Shown: one piece after another, positions 26,035 to 39,230 of the stretch
Numbering within the stretch: the stretch's first letter is position 1
Layout of the letters: each line of letters opens with the position of its first letter
Source of the DNA: Allacma fusca
Taxonomy: Eukaryota; Arthropoda; Collembola; Symphypleona; Sminthuridae
Assembly (NCBI GenBank): GCA_947179485.1
Contig: OX359250.1
Location: 32,374,654 to 32,438,653 of the forward strand
Direction: 5' to 3'
DNA: 64,000 nt
Made by a program: the position numbers and the translations under genes
Notes under the pieces: generated by a model
The model's input: the letters and a program-made list of their open reading frames with translations, nothing else
Told to the model about the DNA's origin: nothing
Databases searched by the model: none

Positions 26035-26205
26035 TATTTTCTTTACTGTTTTTATTTTTATTTTCTTTACTGTTTTTATTTTTATTTTCATTTACTGTTT
26101 TTATTTTTATTTTTTTTTACTATTTTTATTTTTATTTACTGCTTTCACTTTTATTTACTATTTTTATGTTTATTATTTTTATTTCCTTATATTTATGCAT
26201 GTTCT
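26035..26205. repeat. T-rich 24-bp repeat
   Basis: Units of TTTTTATTTTTATT plus CTTTACTG, decaying downstream into TTTATT runs. Open frames rich in Phe here are compositional. Confidence 0.8.
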
Positions 26206-26743
26206 AGATTTTTATCCCCCAGTCAGAACCACTCCTCTTATATTATTCCCTAGAATTTTTAGAAAACAACCCAGAATTAATGAAAATAAAATCACTATTG
26301 TAACCCGTCATATCTGGAAATAGAGTTCCCCCTAAATTTAACTAGCTCCAAAAATTATCACTTTTATCTCACCCTCCACAGTTGCAAATGTTACAGTTCT
26401 CGAAATGTACCAAGTTATGCATGCTTACAGGAACTTGGGAATGTTGATAAAGCAACTAACACTTGAGTTGCCGAGGGAAAAGTTTGGGGTCGGTGATGAT
26501 GAAAACAGGGAATTTCTTGGGAGTCATTCCTCACAGGTTCAGTGAGGTGTTTGTATTTACGTACAGAGTCTCGTCTCCGTCCAAGGGAGGATAGTTATGA
26601 GTATAGTGCAAGTACAATAAATCAAGGTGGCTGAACTAGAGCATATATATAAGTATTTGATAAAATAAAAACATAATCTCAGGGTAGTCAGATGTGGATG
26701 AATGTTATCAGGAGGAAGAGTTTTCTGGAGGCTCAGGACTCCA

Positions 26744-26793
26744 TACACAGACACAGACACACACAGACACACACACACACACACACACACACA
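26744..26793. repeat. (CA)n / ACAGAC microsatellite
   Basis: ACAGAC units grading into about 11 CA units. Confidence 0.95.
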
Positions 26794-27794
26794 ACGAGTG
26801 AGAGAGCAAAGAGAGTGAGAAACTTAGCCTATAAAGTATCCCAATGATAGAAACCAGCTGAATCTATTCCTTATAGTTGTAATGCTTGCAATATGCTATT
26901 ACTGCTCAATTCCCTCTCCTTGAAAGCAACTCCACAGTTGGAGGAACATTCTTGTATGCATATATAGCATATACTATAGACGTTGAGTATATTGAAGATA
27001 CGGAAACTCCAGTGGTATCATAAGCAAAGGGATTATTACTTGTATCTAAAATGCAGTGTTGTTACACAGGCGCCCCTGGAAATCTTTTTTTTAAATTATA
27101 ATTTTATAATGGGTTTGAAAGAAAAAGAAAAAGCTTGGGGATTAAATTAAATGGGGACGTGTTCAAATATTAGGGGTGAGGGACGAGGCCCTGGTGAGGG
27201 GGTCTGTGATGGAGAGGGTCCTCTGTAGGTGGAAGTGCAGAGGGTGTATGTATACGCGTCTGGCGGTAATAATAATAATGATAATGCCAGCATATTAGAT
27301 ATGAAGAGAAGAAAGATTTGTGTAGGGACAATAGGGAAAGCATTAAGCATGCATAATATGGGTAAATTTCTTTATGCAGGCCTGCCGTCTTTTCAAGTCT
27401 AATTAAAATTGACGGCTGTGAAAACGAAAAGGAAAACCTACATTATAATAAACCTCAGTGCAGCTCCAGTGAAACTGGCACAATAATAATATTCACTCCA
27501 CATCGACGCATTCTAAATTCTCATCTTGCTCTTTCTCTCTCTCTCACTTTCTCCTCTCTTTCTCTTTCCCGCTTATGTAATGGATCCAGCTCACTCAAGT
27601 TTACTTGTGTGTGGGCTCTCTCTCTCTCTCTGCTTACTCACAATCAGCATTGTTTCCCATCCACTCAAATACATAATGTGCTGGGAGAGAGCAACTCCCT
27701 GGAAATTTCCCATGGATACACACATTAGAAAAAACAATATCCCAACATCCCTTATTACTTTTCTTCCCCGATGTAACACTTCCTTCACAAAATA

Positions 27795-27900
27795 ATACTT
27801 TCTCCAGGACTTTCTCCGAGACTTTCTCCAGGACTTTCTCCGAGACTTTCTCCGAGACTTTCTCCGAGACTTTCTCCGACTTTCACCAGGACTTTCTCCA
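27795..27900. repeat. ACTTTCTCCGAG 12-bp minisatellite
   Basis: About nine units alternating ACTTTCTCCAGG and ACTTTCTCCGAG, which is the motif in reverse-complement orientation. Confidence 0.9.
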
Positions 27901-29918
27901 AACTCTCCAGTATTAATTCCTATAAATTTTTCTAACATATTCTTTCTCACTTCATTTGTAACCCAGTTTGACCTTCGACTGTCAAATAGAATCTCAAATT
28001 GAATTTCAAATACAAAAACGCACGCCTGGAATTTAAACGTCTGATGAAATATCTTGTAAACGATTCCCTGTGGATGTTCTACGAACTCAGCATTTGAATA
28101 TTTTTACAACTCTCAGATCTTCAGTAATAAAATCGCACTCTCAGAATGACCTATTTGTTCTCAAGACTTTGTCTTCAGCCTGTTCCTTTGGTATTCCTCC
28201 GATTCCCGAAATTCCAAACTTAGGGACCTCAGGCTCAGGAATAGCTTTCTAAAAGCCCATAAAATTTCCTCCAAAAATTCTCCAAAACATGGCCAGGGTA
28301 AACATTTCAGGTGGTGATAAATAATAGTTAATTTTTTTAAAAATCGGAAATAAATTGACTTACCATCCCAAGTATTGACTGAGTAGATTGGATCAGTTTG
28401 TAGAAAAAAACATCGATAAGAATTGAGGAATAAAATATTTTAACGCATGACTCCCTTTTCCCCGCTAAAGGATTGGGAACCCATGAAAAGCCCCACAAAG
28501 TGTCCAGATATCGTGTAATTATTGCCCAGGCATTACAGTATAAAATAAATGTTTCCGTACCAAAACCCCAAGCCTCTATATTCCCAGCCCCTCAGTCTAA
28601 GATCTTCTGAAGAATGTTCCTGGCTCCGGTACTAATTACGAAGAAAGTCCCTTGACTCTGAATTTTTTTAACTATAGCCCCCTACAGCTCAAATAAAATT
28701 CAAGGGTATATCTTAAGGGACCGCAAAGTCAGCATTAGTAGGAAATGATGACAGCCTTGTCATGTAATAATAGCATTTGTAGGATGTGTCACTGACTCAA
28801 CGCCCAAGTCTCCACACTATGTGGACATGTTTTTGTGTGGGGCATTACATGTGTCGTAGTATTATGTACTGGGGAATTTTATGGGTGTGGGGCCTAATAT
28901 GCACGACATTTCTTGGACGAGGAAGGAGTCTTCAGTGGCTCTCTATCCGATTTTGTGGGGAGCCCAGGGAGGAGATGCATATACGTGTGGAGAGGGACTA
29001 TGTGAAGGAGAAATAAGACGAGTATGACAAAGTAAGAGCACCTCTCTCGCATTGAAATGGGCCCATTTGAGACCACGGCGAGGCTGCTAATCCGCTCGGA
29101 TTTATTGCGTGCTGGGTCTCTCGTCTTAGCACAGTAATATTCCCGGGTTTTGCCTTGTCGGGAGGAGAAGAGCCCGATTACTTACAGTTGAGCACTGCAT
29201 TTATGTATACACAGACAAGGTAATGTTTCCAAGGTGGTTTCCTTACACACAGGCTGCTGGGCTTGCCCAGGAGCCCTTCCTCAAGTTAGAGGAGGATTTC
29301 TCCACAGTGGTCTTTCCCTATAACAGCACTCCCCGAAGATGCAATTCTCCAAGACTCAAACCCAAACTCAAGGAATATTCCTTAAAATACGATTCGCTTA
29401 TTTAAGGACAAAAATTAGAAAATTTTTCTACTCAACCCTCTCTCTCTAAATATTAAAATTTGGCCCTTGGAGAAAGTTATCCTCTGTAGCCAGAGGTCCC
29501 TGTAGCTGTCGGAGCGAGAGGATCCTTTCTTAAGTATGATCGTAGTTTATCTCGAGAGGTTTCTTAAAGCTGGCCCTAATGCAGCTTTTTACTCCCATGG
29601 TCTCCGTACATGGAGAATTCCAAAGGCGAATGAGTGCCTCACTAGTACACGACGCTCTACTTTTTATGCAGTCCGTGTGGGCTGTAAAAACCGCCCTTGT
29701 AGACAGTCACACTCAAAGGAGGGTTTTAAGACGCCATACTCCAGGACGTGGAGAGGTTCGAGTCAATTTTTGAACCCTGAGATCAGATAATCTGGAAAGA
29801 AATTTGTTACTGAGAGCGTACTCGGAGAGATGAGATTCTTGGAGGTCCTTCCAATCGGAGTGCACTGTATCTTGTGCACTTGTGAGGATGCTGGGTGAAA
29901 GTCCTATAGGAAGACCTT

Positions 29919-29985
29919 GTGTGTGTGTGTGTGTTTTTCTCCATGAGAATTATACTTGTACACACATACACACACACACACACGC
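29919..29985. repeat. inverted (GT)n - (CA)n pair
   Basis: A (GT)8 tract and, about 25 bp later, a CACACATACACACA tract. The two are complementary and could form a hairpin. Confidence 0.85.
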
Positions 29986-30155
29986 ACACTCATAGATCTT
30001 ATCCAATCCTTAGGGATAAATATCCAGAGATGAAAGCTGTTACGTTCCAATAATCGGTCTATGCTCAATCTGAACTCGCTCCAGTCATGCCTACTGCATC
30101 AGCATAACAATTACACGGAGCTTAGGTGTGTGGAATGCATATTCCTCAAACTTAA

Positions 30156-30323
30156 GCTCCCACATCCTCCTCCATCACCACCGAAGCCCAAGACCAAGTC
30201 AGCAACAGCACCCAGCTCTTCCCAAAGCAATCTGTAGTTTTCGTACCTCATCCTTATCTAGATACATCAAGTGCATCATACTCCTCGGATATCGGAGCTT
30301 ATATCACATACTCCGCATCGTAG
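30156..30323 (+). CDS. candidate terminal exon, unknown protein
   Basis: An open frame of 55 codons ending in TAG at 30321-30323. It runs SSSITTEAQDQVSNSTQLFP and then KQSVVFVPHPYLDTSSASYS, ending SDIGAYITYSAS. The Ser/Thr-rich composition resembles the C-terminal tail of a receptor or channel, but no family is recognised. A possible acceptor is AAG at 30154-30156. A second frame (58 codons from ATG at 30061) overlaps it and is also open, which lowers confidence. Confidence 0.22.
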   Translation, partial: APTSSSITTEAQDQVSNSTQLFPKQSVVFVPHPYLDTSSASYSSDIGAYITYSAS

Positions 30324-31451
30324 TCACATCGAACCTCTCAAGTCTGAAGATGCTAAAACCGACTGTGCCAATCTAGAGGGAACTCTTCCTTAGAAGACTC
30401 AGAACGTCAGAGCATATTCACAAGATAATTTTTGTTACTGTAATTTTAATAGTGTCAAACTTTCGTCCATATTTTCACTGCGGTAACTTCAATTAAGAAA
30501 GATCAAAGATTAGCCTGAAATATTTTTTTTAGTTCTTTACTTTACAAATTTATTTTACAGAAAAAATGTATCGAATATTTCTAAGATGCCAAAATATTTT
30601 TTTATAACATAATTTATTTTTTACAATTATTTTTACGGGCAATGTAGAATAAAAAATGTTTATTTAAAAGCTATAAAGAAATAGTAAAATTATTTCCTTG
30701 GGAAATTAAATGTTATTAGAAGGCTTTAAATTGATGGATAAAATCTTGGATTTAAAATTTGACGGAGAGGAAAATTTACCCTTGAAGTAATCCCTGTGAA
30801 AAAAAAGGTGAGGGACTAAAGGCAAGGGAAAGTAGAGTTAAAATTCAAAGGCATTTCCTGGTGCATGACAAATCCTTTGGGTGAAGTGTTTTTAAATAAC
30901 GGGGCTGTATTTTAGGGAAAATGTAAAAAAAAATGCTCCAGTACTGTCACTGTGGATGTGTACACACTGGGTGTGCATTTATGTATAAATATAGTAATTA
31001 CATGAGCCGGGTTAGGGAAGCCCATAGGGTTGTGTTTGTGGTGGACGGGCTTGGAACCCAGGACCGGGTATTTTCACCCTTCTCCTCCGTGGACGGTTAG
31101 AAGTTGAGTAAACGCGGGAAAGCCGAGTGATTTCCTCGAGTCTCCGTCTCTTCCTCGACTTCCAAGGGAAATTTCCCAGAGTACCATGATATGTGTGCGG
31201 TTTGGTGCTGGTGTATTGGGAATTCAGAGCCCGTGAAATTTTCATGTCGAGACACTACAACTTTCACCGCAAAAAAAAACTTTCCCGACCAGAAAAATTA
31301 AGGTTGCCACGCAAAATGTTCAACTTACATCACACGTATGGAAAGCCCCAGCCCTGAGCACACACACTCACTTTTACAGATACACCCCACAAAAAAAAAT
31401 GCTACAGCCATAACGTCACCTTCGGATTCTCAGGAAAAGCAGGAAGAAATC

Positions 31452-31482
<31 letters not shown>

Positions 31483-31520
31483 ACACACACACAAGAGAGA
31501 GAGAGAGCAAAAAAGAGAGA
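31452..31520. repeat. (CA)n followed by (GA)n
   Basis: About 20 CA units with one CC interruption, running directly into a GA tract. Confidence 0.95.
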
Positions 31521-32210
31521 GAGAAAGAGAGAAAGCAAAGAGAGAAAAAAAATAAAGCACATCAAAGTGTACTGTAACTTATAGCAAGCTCCAAGCTCCG
31601 TACCCACGTCACACAAAACGAACCTGTGTAAGGTTCTAAAATTCTCCTTTTTTTCTGAGAATTCCAAAATTTTCCCAGTTGTGAAATTCAAAGGGAATAC
31701 CTGGGAAATGTTACGTTACAACTTCCCTAGCATCAGAATTGACATTACAAAGTGCTAAAACTTGCTCCTCTCCTGTCTCTGCCCTTGAGAGAGGAGACTC
31801 AAAGGATTTTCACTACTTTCCCTTACCATGGAGCCTTCAAAAACCAATGGATGCCAAGGCCGAAATTTGATTCCCAGAAAACCATTCCTACCTTCCGGGT
31901 AAAATTTAATCGCAAAAATAATTCAAACTTGCAAAAATACTGCCCCGGGTAATAATTACGAAAATTGCATTTTGCACCAGAGTTAACAGGCAGAAGTGAA
32001 ACCTACACTGTTCCTGTCATCTGTATACATTGCAAATGAATCCTGGGCTTGAGACCTGCTCCGGAAATATACCCAATAGGAAATTGCGCGTACTCGTAAG
32101 TGATTAGCCTGATATTGGAACACGCGTAAATTCCAGAGCCACTCAATATTAATCCCTATAGTGGTAATGGGAAATGCCTTGGGAAACTGTAGTAATGCAT
32201 CTGGAGTGTA

Positions 32211-32211
32211 A

Positions 32212-32266
<55 letters not shown>
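32211..32266. repeat. (GT)n followed by (GA)n
   Basis: A GT run of about 9 units switches to a GA run of about 19 units. Confidence 0.95.
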
Positions 32267-32274
<8 letters not shown>

Positions 32275-33101
32275 TTACAGGGACTTATTATTCCAGGAAA
32301 ATCCCATCCGGAGAGGAGAAAGTAGGAAAAAGATGCGTATGACTAAAATCCTCATGGTAATAATTGTGTTAAGTATCTTGAGTTGGTTCCCCCCTGCTGT
32401 CAGTCTACTGTCCGTGTCAGGTTTGAAGCCCACGGTGGTTCTGCTCCTGTACAGTCGTACAGTGCACTCTCTCTCTCTCTCTCTCTCTGTGTATCCAAAC
32501 ATCAAAATTTTTGACTCCTAATGAAAGCTCCAGGACTGTCTTGAATCTCAAGAACATTTCCCCAAAAACATATAAAAATTCTTACATCGCGAGTGCACGA
32601 AAAATCCCTATACTACTTGAATAGTAGGGAGTGAGCACTCCTGGAGTACCATTTGAGGCAGTACTTATTAGGCCCTCATCATGAGATATCTCATCACATC
32701 AGGTTACTCAAGGAGAGCGTCGTAGACGGAGGAGATAAGCTCTGGGAATATATGACCGTCCCCGGGACGACTGGTAACTAATGGGAGGAAAATAGCTGTA
32801 AATATTGTAGCCTCCCAGAGCTGGCACATACAATTACCCCTCCATGGAACGACTCTGGAACCACGGCCCAACTCCAGAATTTCCATCCCGAATTAGTTTC
32901 CTAATGTGACATTATCCTGGAACCTCGGGAGAGTCCGCTTGTAAATATTGAGATATTGGAGATAAAAAAGAATTGCATTATAATGTCCCTCCTCAGTCCA
33001 CTGGTCCCAGAACTTCCCTACAGGGAACTCCCACTACAAAAACTTTCTTCTCCGGAGCTCCCTTTAATTCCTACAATTTCAGCTTTCCCCAAGGTTGACA
33101 A

Positions 33102-33121
33102 TTTTTTTTTTTTTTTTTTTT
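33102..33121. repeat. poly-T tract
   Basis: An uninterrupted run of about 20 T. Confidence 0.9.
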
Positions 33122-33588
33122 GCTTCCCTAAACTCTTGGTCCAATGAGACTGCTTTCCTGCTTTCACCTGGAATCAAAAAAACTACGGTATCTCCTGCCC
33201 TCCAGAAAATCTTCTACAGGGAGGGACATCCTATGCAGAGTGTACGTTAAGAGGAACCAGAGGGGCTACTTAAGACCCTCTTTGTGAGGAGGACGCCGGA
33301 GTTGTATGTTCTACCCTGGAATTACATGGGCAGAGGAGAATGACAACGACTCTGACAGGGATGTGGAGGCGAATGGACCAATATGAAATGCGCATTACTT
33401 GTGTGGAATGGATTTGCTCATAAAGCTAACCAACTAATACGCTCATGAATGAAGATGTTATGAACTGAGATGTGGAGATATTTTAAGAAATGGAACCCAT
33501 TCTGGAGTCTAAGAGTTTTTTCATACGGGGACAATGGAGGAAGAGCGGGGCTATTATTTCCTATTTTTTCCGAGATGCTTTCTTCCCT

Positions 33589-33592
<4 letters not shown>

Positions 33593-33620
<28 letters not shown>
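33593..33620. repeat. (CT)14 microsatellite
   Basis: Uninterrupted CT run followed by ACTCTCTC. Confidence 0.95.
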
Positions 33621-33626
<6 letters not shown>

Positions 33627-34582
33627 TCGTCCCTATATCTATGTACGAATTTTTGTGGGCTGTAGACGAGCTCCACGGAGAGAGCACAAGGAGCGAGAGT
33701 CTGACTGCGGAAAGGGAAAGTGATATATTAAAAGAATACAAGAGTGAAATAATTTGGATGAAATGGAGTGGAAAATGATTGCTCGATCACTTGTATGTAC
33801 TCCCGTTCAAAAGTGCCAAGAAGGCAATGTCTCTGTATAAAACGCTCCCTACACTCTTCCTTACATACCCGGATTGCCCTATTATTTCAAACTTGTCCCT
33901 AAAATCCGTGCACGATCCTTATACACTTATGCACCCACAACTTCAAGGAGAAAGTGCCCTAACTTTCACTCCCAGTACATACAAAAATTCTAGGTTTATG
34001 TACAGCCCTCACATTGTCGCAGGCATAAATATAACATAAAATACATATAAATATACAGCCCTAAATTCCCAGCCCTTGTGTACTACATTTTTGTATTATT
34101 TTATTTTTTATAATTTAAACAAAATATTTCTACATAAAGACCTACGCTCCAGTACAAATAATTATAGGGTGTAAGGCACAGGAAATAATGTGAGAATCTC
34201 GGAGGGTGTGAAAAACGCCTCATCCTTAAAATCCTGGACAGAGCTCAGAGTTCGTAAATTTTTTGGAGCCTCTCAGGCCTTGAGAAATCAAGTCAACTCC
34301 TAAATCCAGCAAGGATTCACGTTCCAGTTTGTTATTTCGTTGCCGTTTAAAATCAAAATTCCAAAGGTTCCTCCCAAAACAGCTCCCATCCCTTACAAAT
34401 GATCTTGAGCTTATTTCTAGGGAGAAAGCTGAGTCTTGTGTGTAGAAGCGTCTTGGATGCAGCAAAGTTCGTGTAAACGTTTTTATGCTCAGGATTTAAA
34501 AACTGGGTTGAGAAGAAAAAAATTATTGATAGAAAAAATATTTTTAATATGACATTGTGAAAGGTATGGGATTTCCTTGTGG

Positions 34583-34622
34583 ATGGAGAAAGTGGAGAAA
34601 GTGGAGAAAGTGGAGAAAGTAA
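34583..34622. repeat. short GGAGAAAGT array
   Basis: Four exact 9-bp GGAGAAAGT units. Confidence 0.9.
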
Positions 34623-35369
34623 CATTGAGGGGATGCTTTGTTTTTAATTATTAGAGGCTGTTCCGAGGGGGAGGGGAGGTTTTGGCGTGGGGTTTACAAC
34701 TGGGTTGCGTGAGGGTATAGAGAATTGTTCCCGGAATTGAGGGGAAAAAGTGATATTAAGGAGAGACTATTGAATGAAAGTGTTACGATAATTCGCTATA
34801 ACTCTTCTTCCCCAGATCTGTAGCAAAAATAATAGACTTTTGATGTATTTAATTCCGAGAGGAGAAAGCCCTTCATATAAAAGAGGGGCAATCATCTTCA
34901 TTTTCCTTTTATCTTTATATAACAGTAGCTTTGGAGAAGTGGGCTCAAAAGATGCGGAATCAGGACAAAAGGATGAGTGTACATATGGGAACAAATCCTA
35001 TACGGTCCTTGGATGTAATGACAGACAAATCAAAAGAAATCCATACTAAATGGTTAAGCTGAGAGAGGAAGGTCTAACAGTCATGTAAATTACTTGGAGG
35101 AAGATCACTCAAGGCTTAGATCTCTCCCGGCTCTCTTGGAATTATTGGCCCAAACGAATCCGAGCCTGGGATTGGATCGGGGAGGACAGTCCCGTGGCCG
35201 AGACAGAAACTAACACAAATGATAGTCTCGGAGCTGAGGTTAAGTATACAGTGAATTGTGAGAGGGAATTGTGTTTGTAAGGACACACTGCTATATGTAG
35301 ATACAAGAGCATGTGTCCTTGTACGGTGTTCCAGGAAACGCTTGCCTGGGAAATGAATGTAAAAAAAAT

Positions 35370-35640
35370 GTGGCTGTAATGTTAAAAAACGTAATTTCTC
35401 TATGTCACTGCAATGTTAAAAAACATTATTTCCCTATGTTGATGTAATGTTAAAAAACGTGATTTCCCTATGTTACTGTAATGTTAAAAAACATGATTTC
35501 CCTATGTTAATGTAATGTTAAAAAGCGTAATTTTACTATGTTACTGCAATGTTAAAAAACGTAATTTCCCTATGTTACTGCAATGTTAAAAAACGTACTT
35601 TTCGTATTTTACTGTAATGTTACAAAACGTACTTTTCTAT
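35370..35640. repeat. 34-bp repeat array A
   Basis: About eight units of a 34-bp repeat with core TGTAATGTTAAAAAACGTA followed by a TTTCCCTATGTTAC-like segment. This is the first of six arrays of the family. Confidence 0.85.
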
Positions 35641-36439
35641 GTGTACTTGGGCCTGAGACGAAAAGAACTATTTTGAGGGGCCTTGTAAAGACCCAGTGCT
35701 GAGACTGTGTGTGGAGCTTTACAAGTGCCAGTCCAGATCAGAGGAGTTTACTTACCTTCCGTACAATTCCCGCCTGGCTGGTGAGTTGTGAAAGAATTTA
35801 CGATAGTTTACAGCTCTCTTAAGAACCATTATTCAGACAAAGAAAACTTTTTTCAATCTCTGGGAGACTTCTCTTTTTCCCCATTACAGACGTTGATACT
35901 TGTACAAGTACTTTCCCACTTCACCTTCCCAACACACACACTACGTGGATACACTATACTACATGACATAGTACTCTACACATCCATTGGGTATATGTAA
36001 CCTCCGGTAAAATGAACTACTGTAAAGGGGGAGGGAATCGGACTGAACAGGATCTTCCCTGTGTCTCACACATGTAAAAATAGGAGCTCACGGAAGGATC
36101 CTTCTTATTACGAAATTCTTTTATTTCTGCCTAAGACTAGTATCGGTAGTTTTTTGTCACTCAGATCATTTTACACGGAGGTCATGCTCTCATGGAAAAA
36201 AAATATTCAAAGGAATTTGTTTTCTAAAAAGAACCACATCCTTAGTTTTGCCTAAAATACATAACTTATGATAATTCCTTTGAAAATCAAGTGTAATCAC
36301 GAAAAACGCAAAATAATAAAATAAGTTTTGATTACATAAAAAGAAATTTTTAGTTATTAGTACTAAGGCAATAAATTTTGCTGTATTTGTTTATTAAGGT
36401 TGCCATTAAAAGCAAGCAGTAAATTTTTTTCACGTAAGT

Positions 36440-36727
36440 CTGATATTAAAAAATGTAATTTCCGTATGTAACTGATTTAAAAAAATTTGATTTTCCTATA
36501 CCACTCCAATGTTAAAAAAGGTACTTTCCCTATGTCACTGTAATGTTAAAAAACTTACTTTCCCTATGTTACTCTAATGTTAAAAACCTTACTTCCCCTA
36601 TGTTACTGTAATGTTGAAAAACGTACTTTCCCTATGTTACTGCAATGTTAAAAAGCGTACTTCCCCTATGTTACTGCAATGTTAAAAAGCGTACTTCCCC
36701 TATGTTACTGTAATGTTAAAAAATGTA
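36440..36727. repeat. 34-bp repeat array B
   Basis: About eight units of the same family, with most units reading ACTTTCCCTATGTTACT between cores. The two 3' units (GTTAAAAAGCGTACTTCCCC) are nearly identical to each other. Confidence 0.85.
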
Positions 36728-37077
36728 CCCAGAAGTCACCGTTAAAGTTTCAACCTGTGGCCTTTGTGGGGCAGTAAAGGGGTTGAGAATTATTACCTGT
36801 GTTTGAGATAGCATATAGCGTAGGGAAGTATTAATGGTGTTGTATGCTCTGTATTTATTTGTGTAAATACAATGCATATGTATGCATGTGTGTGTCACAA
36901 TATAGGATTTAACTCACCCCTAAGGATAGTTGCAGGTTTGGGATTTCATGAAACTTGGAGGACGTAGTGATGGAACATGAGCATGAGAAAATACGGTGAA
37001 GGAAACACGATTCTTATTTCCTTCACTGGGTATAGACGCGCCCCACATTTGTGTTTGTGCCAAGGTTCCCGGATTTA

Positions 37078-37323
37078 CAGTCCAGTCTTGTTATAACACC
37101 TCCCGCCTTTGTAAATACAGTCCTGGACCAATCGTCTAAAAATCAACGGATTTGTGACTTAATTTTCTCCTTCAAAATTTTGATTTCATAGCTTTATTTA
37201 TAATTTTTTAAAAATGATACTCCCTTCAAGCAAACCTTTAAAATAATTTCTCTGCGCCTCTAAGAGTCGGATGGTTATGTACACTTGGCTTGAAAAGGTG
37301 TTTGTTGTAAGGACACTGCACTG
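37078..37323. mobile_element. short TIR element flanked by TA
   Basis: CAGTCCAGTCTTGTTATAAC with CACC after it at the left, and CAGTGCAGTGTCCTTACAAC (reverse complement) at the right, flanked by TA on both sides. This is the pattern of a pogo/Tc1-type MITE of 246 bp. Confidence 0.4.
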
Positions 37324-37743
37324 TAATTCGTATGTACTTTGTGGAATGATAGTTTTTGCAAGGGGATACAAGGGAACGTGAGTCCGTGCGAGGCTGTGGA
37401 GAAGCATGAATGTTGCACACATTTCAAACAAATATCTGTTATGTGGGCTTTTGGGGAAAGTTCACATATTTGCAGCAAGTCAAGTACATAATGGAAGGAC
37501 TTTGATTGCGAGGACAAACAATACAAAGACTGAATTACATGCTTCAACCGTATAATAGAACATGGATGGACATTGCATGAGTTGTTGGATCCTATCTAGA
37601 CTCGAATCAACCATTCGTCCTTCGGCTTACATGAATCACTCATTCGTCTCTCCCCTAGTCACACACAAATGTTAACTTAAGCAATACAAATGTAGCTGCC
37701 TCTGCTTACACTGTAGTCACATTTCATACGAAAATGGACACGG

Positions 37744-38266
37744 ACACTGTCGTTATGAGAGCCCTCCCTGAAAGTGCAGTTTCTCTGGAGGGACGAAAAT
37801 GCTACTAAAAACTTAATTTTTGTATGTTACTGTAATGTTAAAAAACGTAATTTTTCTATGTTACTGTAATGTTAAAAAACGTAATTTTTCTATGTTACTG
37901 TAATGTTAAAAAACGTAATTTTTCTATGTTACTGTAATGTTAAAAAACGTAATTCTCCTATGACACCGTAATGTTAAAAAACGTAATTTTCCTATGACAC
38001 TGTAATGTTAAAAAACGTTACTTTCCTATGACAGCGTAATGTTAAAAAACGTGATTTTCCTATGACAGCGTAATGTTAAAAAACATATTCTCCCTATATT
38101 ATTGTAATGTTAAAAAATTAATTTTTACTGTGACGGAATTATTTTTTTTTTAAAACGTAAAATTTCTTGTGATAGTGTAATATTAAAAATGTCATTTTAC
38201 CGGCGTAACGACAACGTAGGAAAGCGTCTGATTTTAGGGTTGCTCTGATAAGCAGGGCGCACAGTA
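37744..38266. mobile_element. possible TIR element enclosing array C
   Basis: The left flank reads CACTGTCGTTATGAGAGCCC and the right flank, reverse-complemented, ACTGTGCGCCCTGCTTATCA then GAGCAACCCTAAAA. The shared pattern is ACTGT followed by TTATnAGAGC and a CCCT-A-rich stretch. The right flanks of arrays A and D are similar. The array may be the core of a non-autonomous DNA transposon. Confidence 0.35.
37803..38165. repeat. 34-bp repeat array C
   Basis: About ten units. The first four are almost identical (ACGTAATTTTTCTATGTTAC), which suggests recent local duplication. Later units diverge to CTATGACAGCG variants. Confidence 0.88.
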
Positions 38267-38921
38267 GTAATTCAAACCCGAGCATGCATGTTGACGGAGT
38301 TGGACATGGGAAGGATTTATAAGAGAGTAAATTCATTAAGTTATAAGGGCGAAGTACAAGGGAAATTATTTTTTAATAAATATTTAAGCCCGTGGGGGAA
38401 TTACTTGCTATTGCTAAAATGTTGGTGAGAAAGTTGTTTATCTTGTATAAGAAAAAGTTTACTCGTGAGAGAGTCCAGACGTTGAACAAATCATGAGCTC
38501 CTTTCTCCACTTTATCTCTCTCAAATGCGATGAGAACACTCAACTTGGAAAAGTTATTATAATCAAGTCTTTCCCGAGGTAAACAAGACCGGCAGGAGGA
38601 GTTGTGCCGGGCTAGATTAAACACTTGTACGTCCATATATACCCTCCTATTAATAGTTCACTAACAAGCCTAATTCTCAAATCAGACTTGGCCCAAAAGA
38701 GCTTCCCAAAAGGTGTTGGGACTCGGAGGGAGCCAAAAATTGTTATTCCCTGAAGATCCACAAAAAACAAAAATCATCGTCAAGAATCTATGCTATTAAC
38801 AGGTATTAATTACCTCTTGGGAAAATTTTCAAATTGGCTATACGCATGTCAATTTTACTCTTGATGGTCCTTTTATCACACTTCTCAAATTTAGGCAAAC
38901 ATCTTAAGTATACTTCTGTGA

Positions 38922-39230
38922 ACGTAATTCCTCATAATATTGTAAAGTTAGGAAAAGTGCTTTTCCTATGTTACTGCAATGTTAAAAATCGTATTTTTCG
39001 TATATTATCGTAATGTTAAAAAACATGATTTCCCTGTTACTGTTATGTAAAAAACGTATTTTTCGTATATTACCGTAATGTTAACAAACGTATTTTTCGT
39101 ATATTACCGTAATGTTAAAAAACGTATTTTTCGTATATTACCGTAATGTTAAAAAACGTATTTTTTGTATATTACCGTAATATTAAAAAATGTATTTTTC
39201 GTATATTGCTGTATGGTTAAAAAACATGGT
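38922..39230. repeat. 34-bp repeat array D
   Basis: About nine units dominated by a subtype with ACGTATTTTTCGTATATTAC. The subtype is specific to this array. Confidence 0.85.

Larger units (their letters stand above)
23031..34582. other. intergenic or intronic-like stretch
   Basis: Minisatellites and microsatellites as listed plus the 30.2-kb candidate exon. An exon-like island at about 23330-23404 follows a good acceptor (TTTTCTTGTCTTGTAG). CAGTGG at 29305 and CACTGTA at 29863-29869 look like ends of a TIR element but match poorly. Confidence 0.5.

Noticed and set aside
29223-29790. Open frames containing SASLVHDALLFMQSVWAVKT, first thought to resemble a receptor ligand-binding domain
   Set aside because: The resemblance does not hold beyond a few residues, a second frame is equally open, and the ends look like a diverged CAGT-type TIR element.
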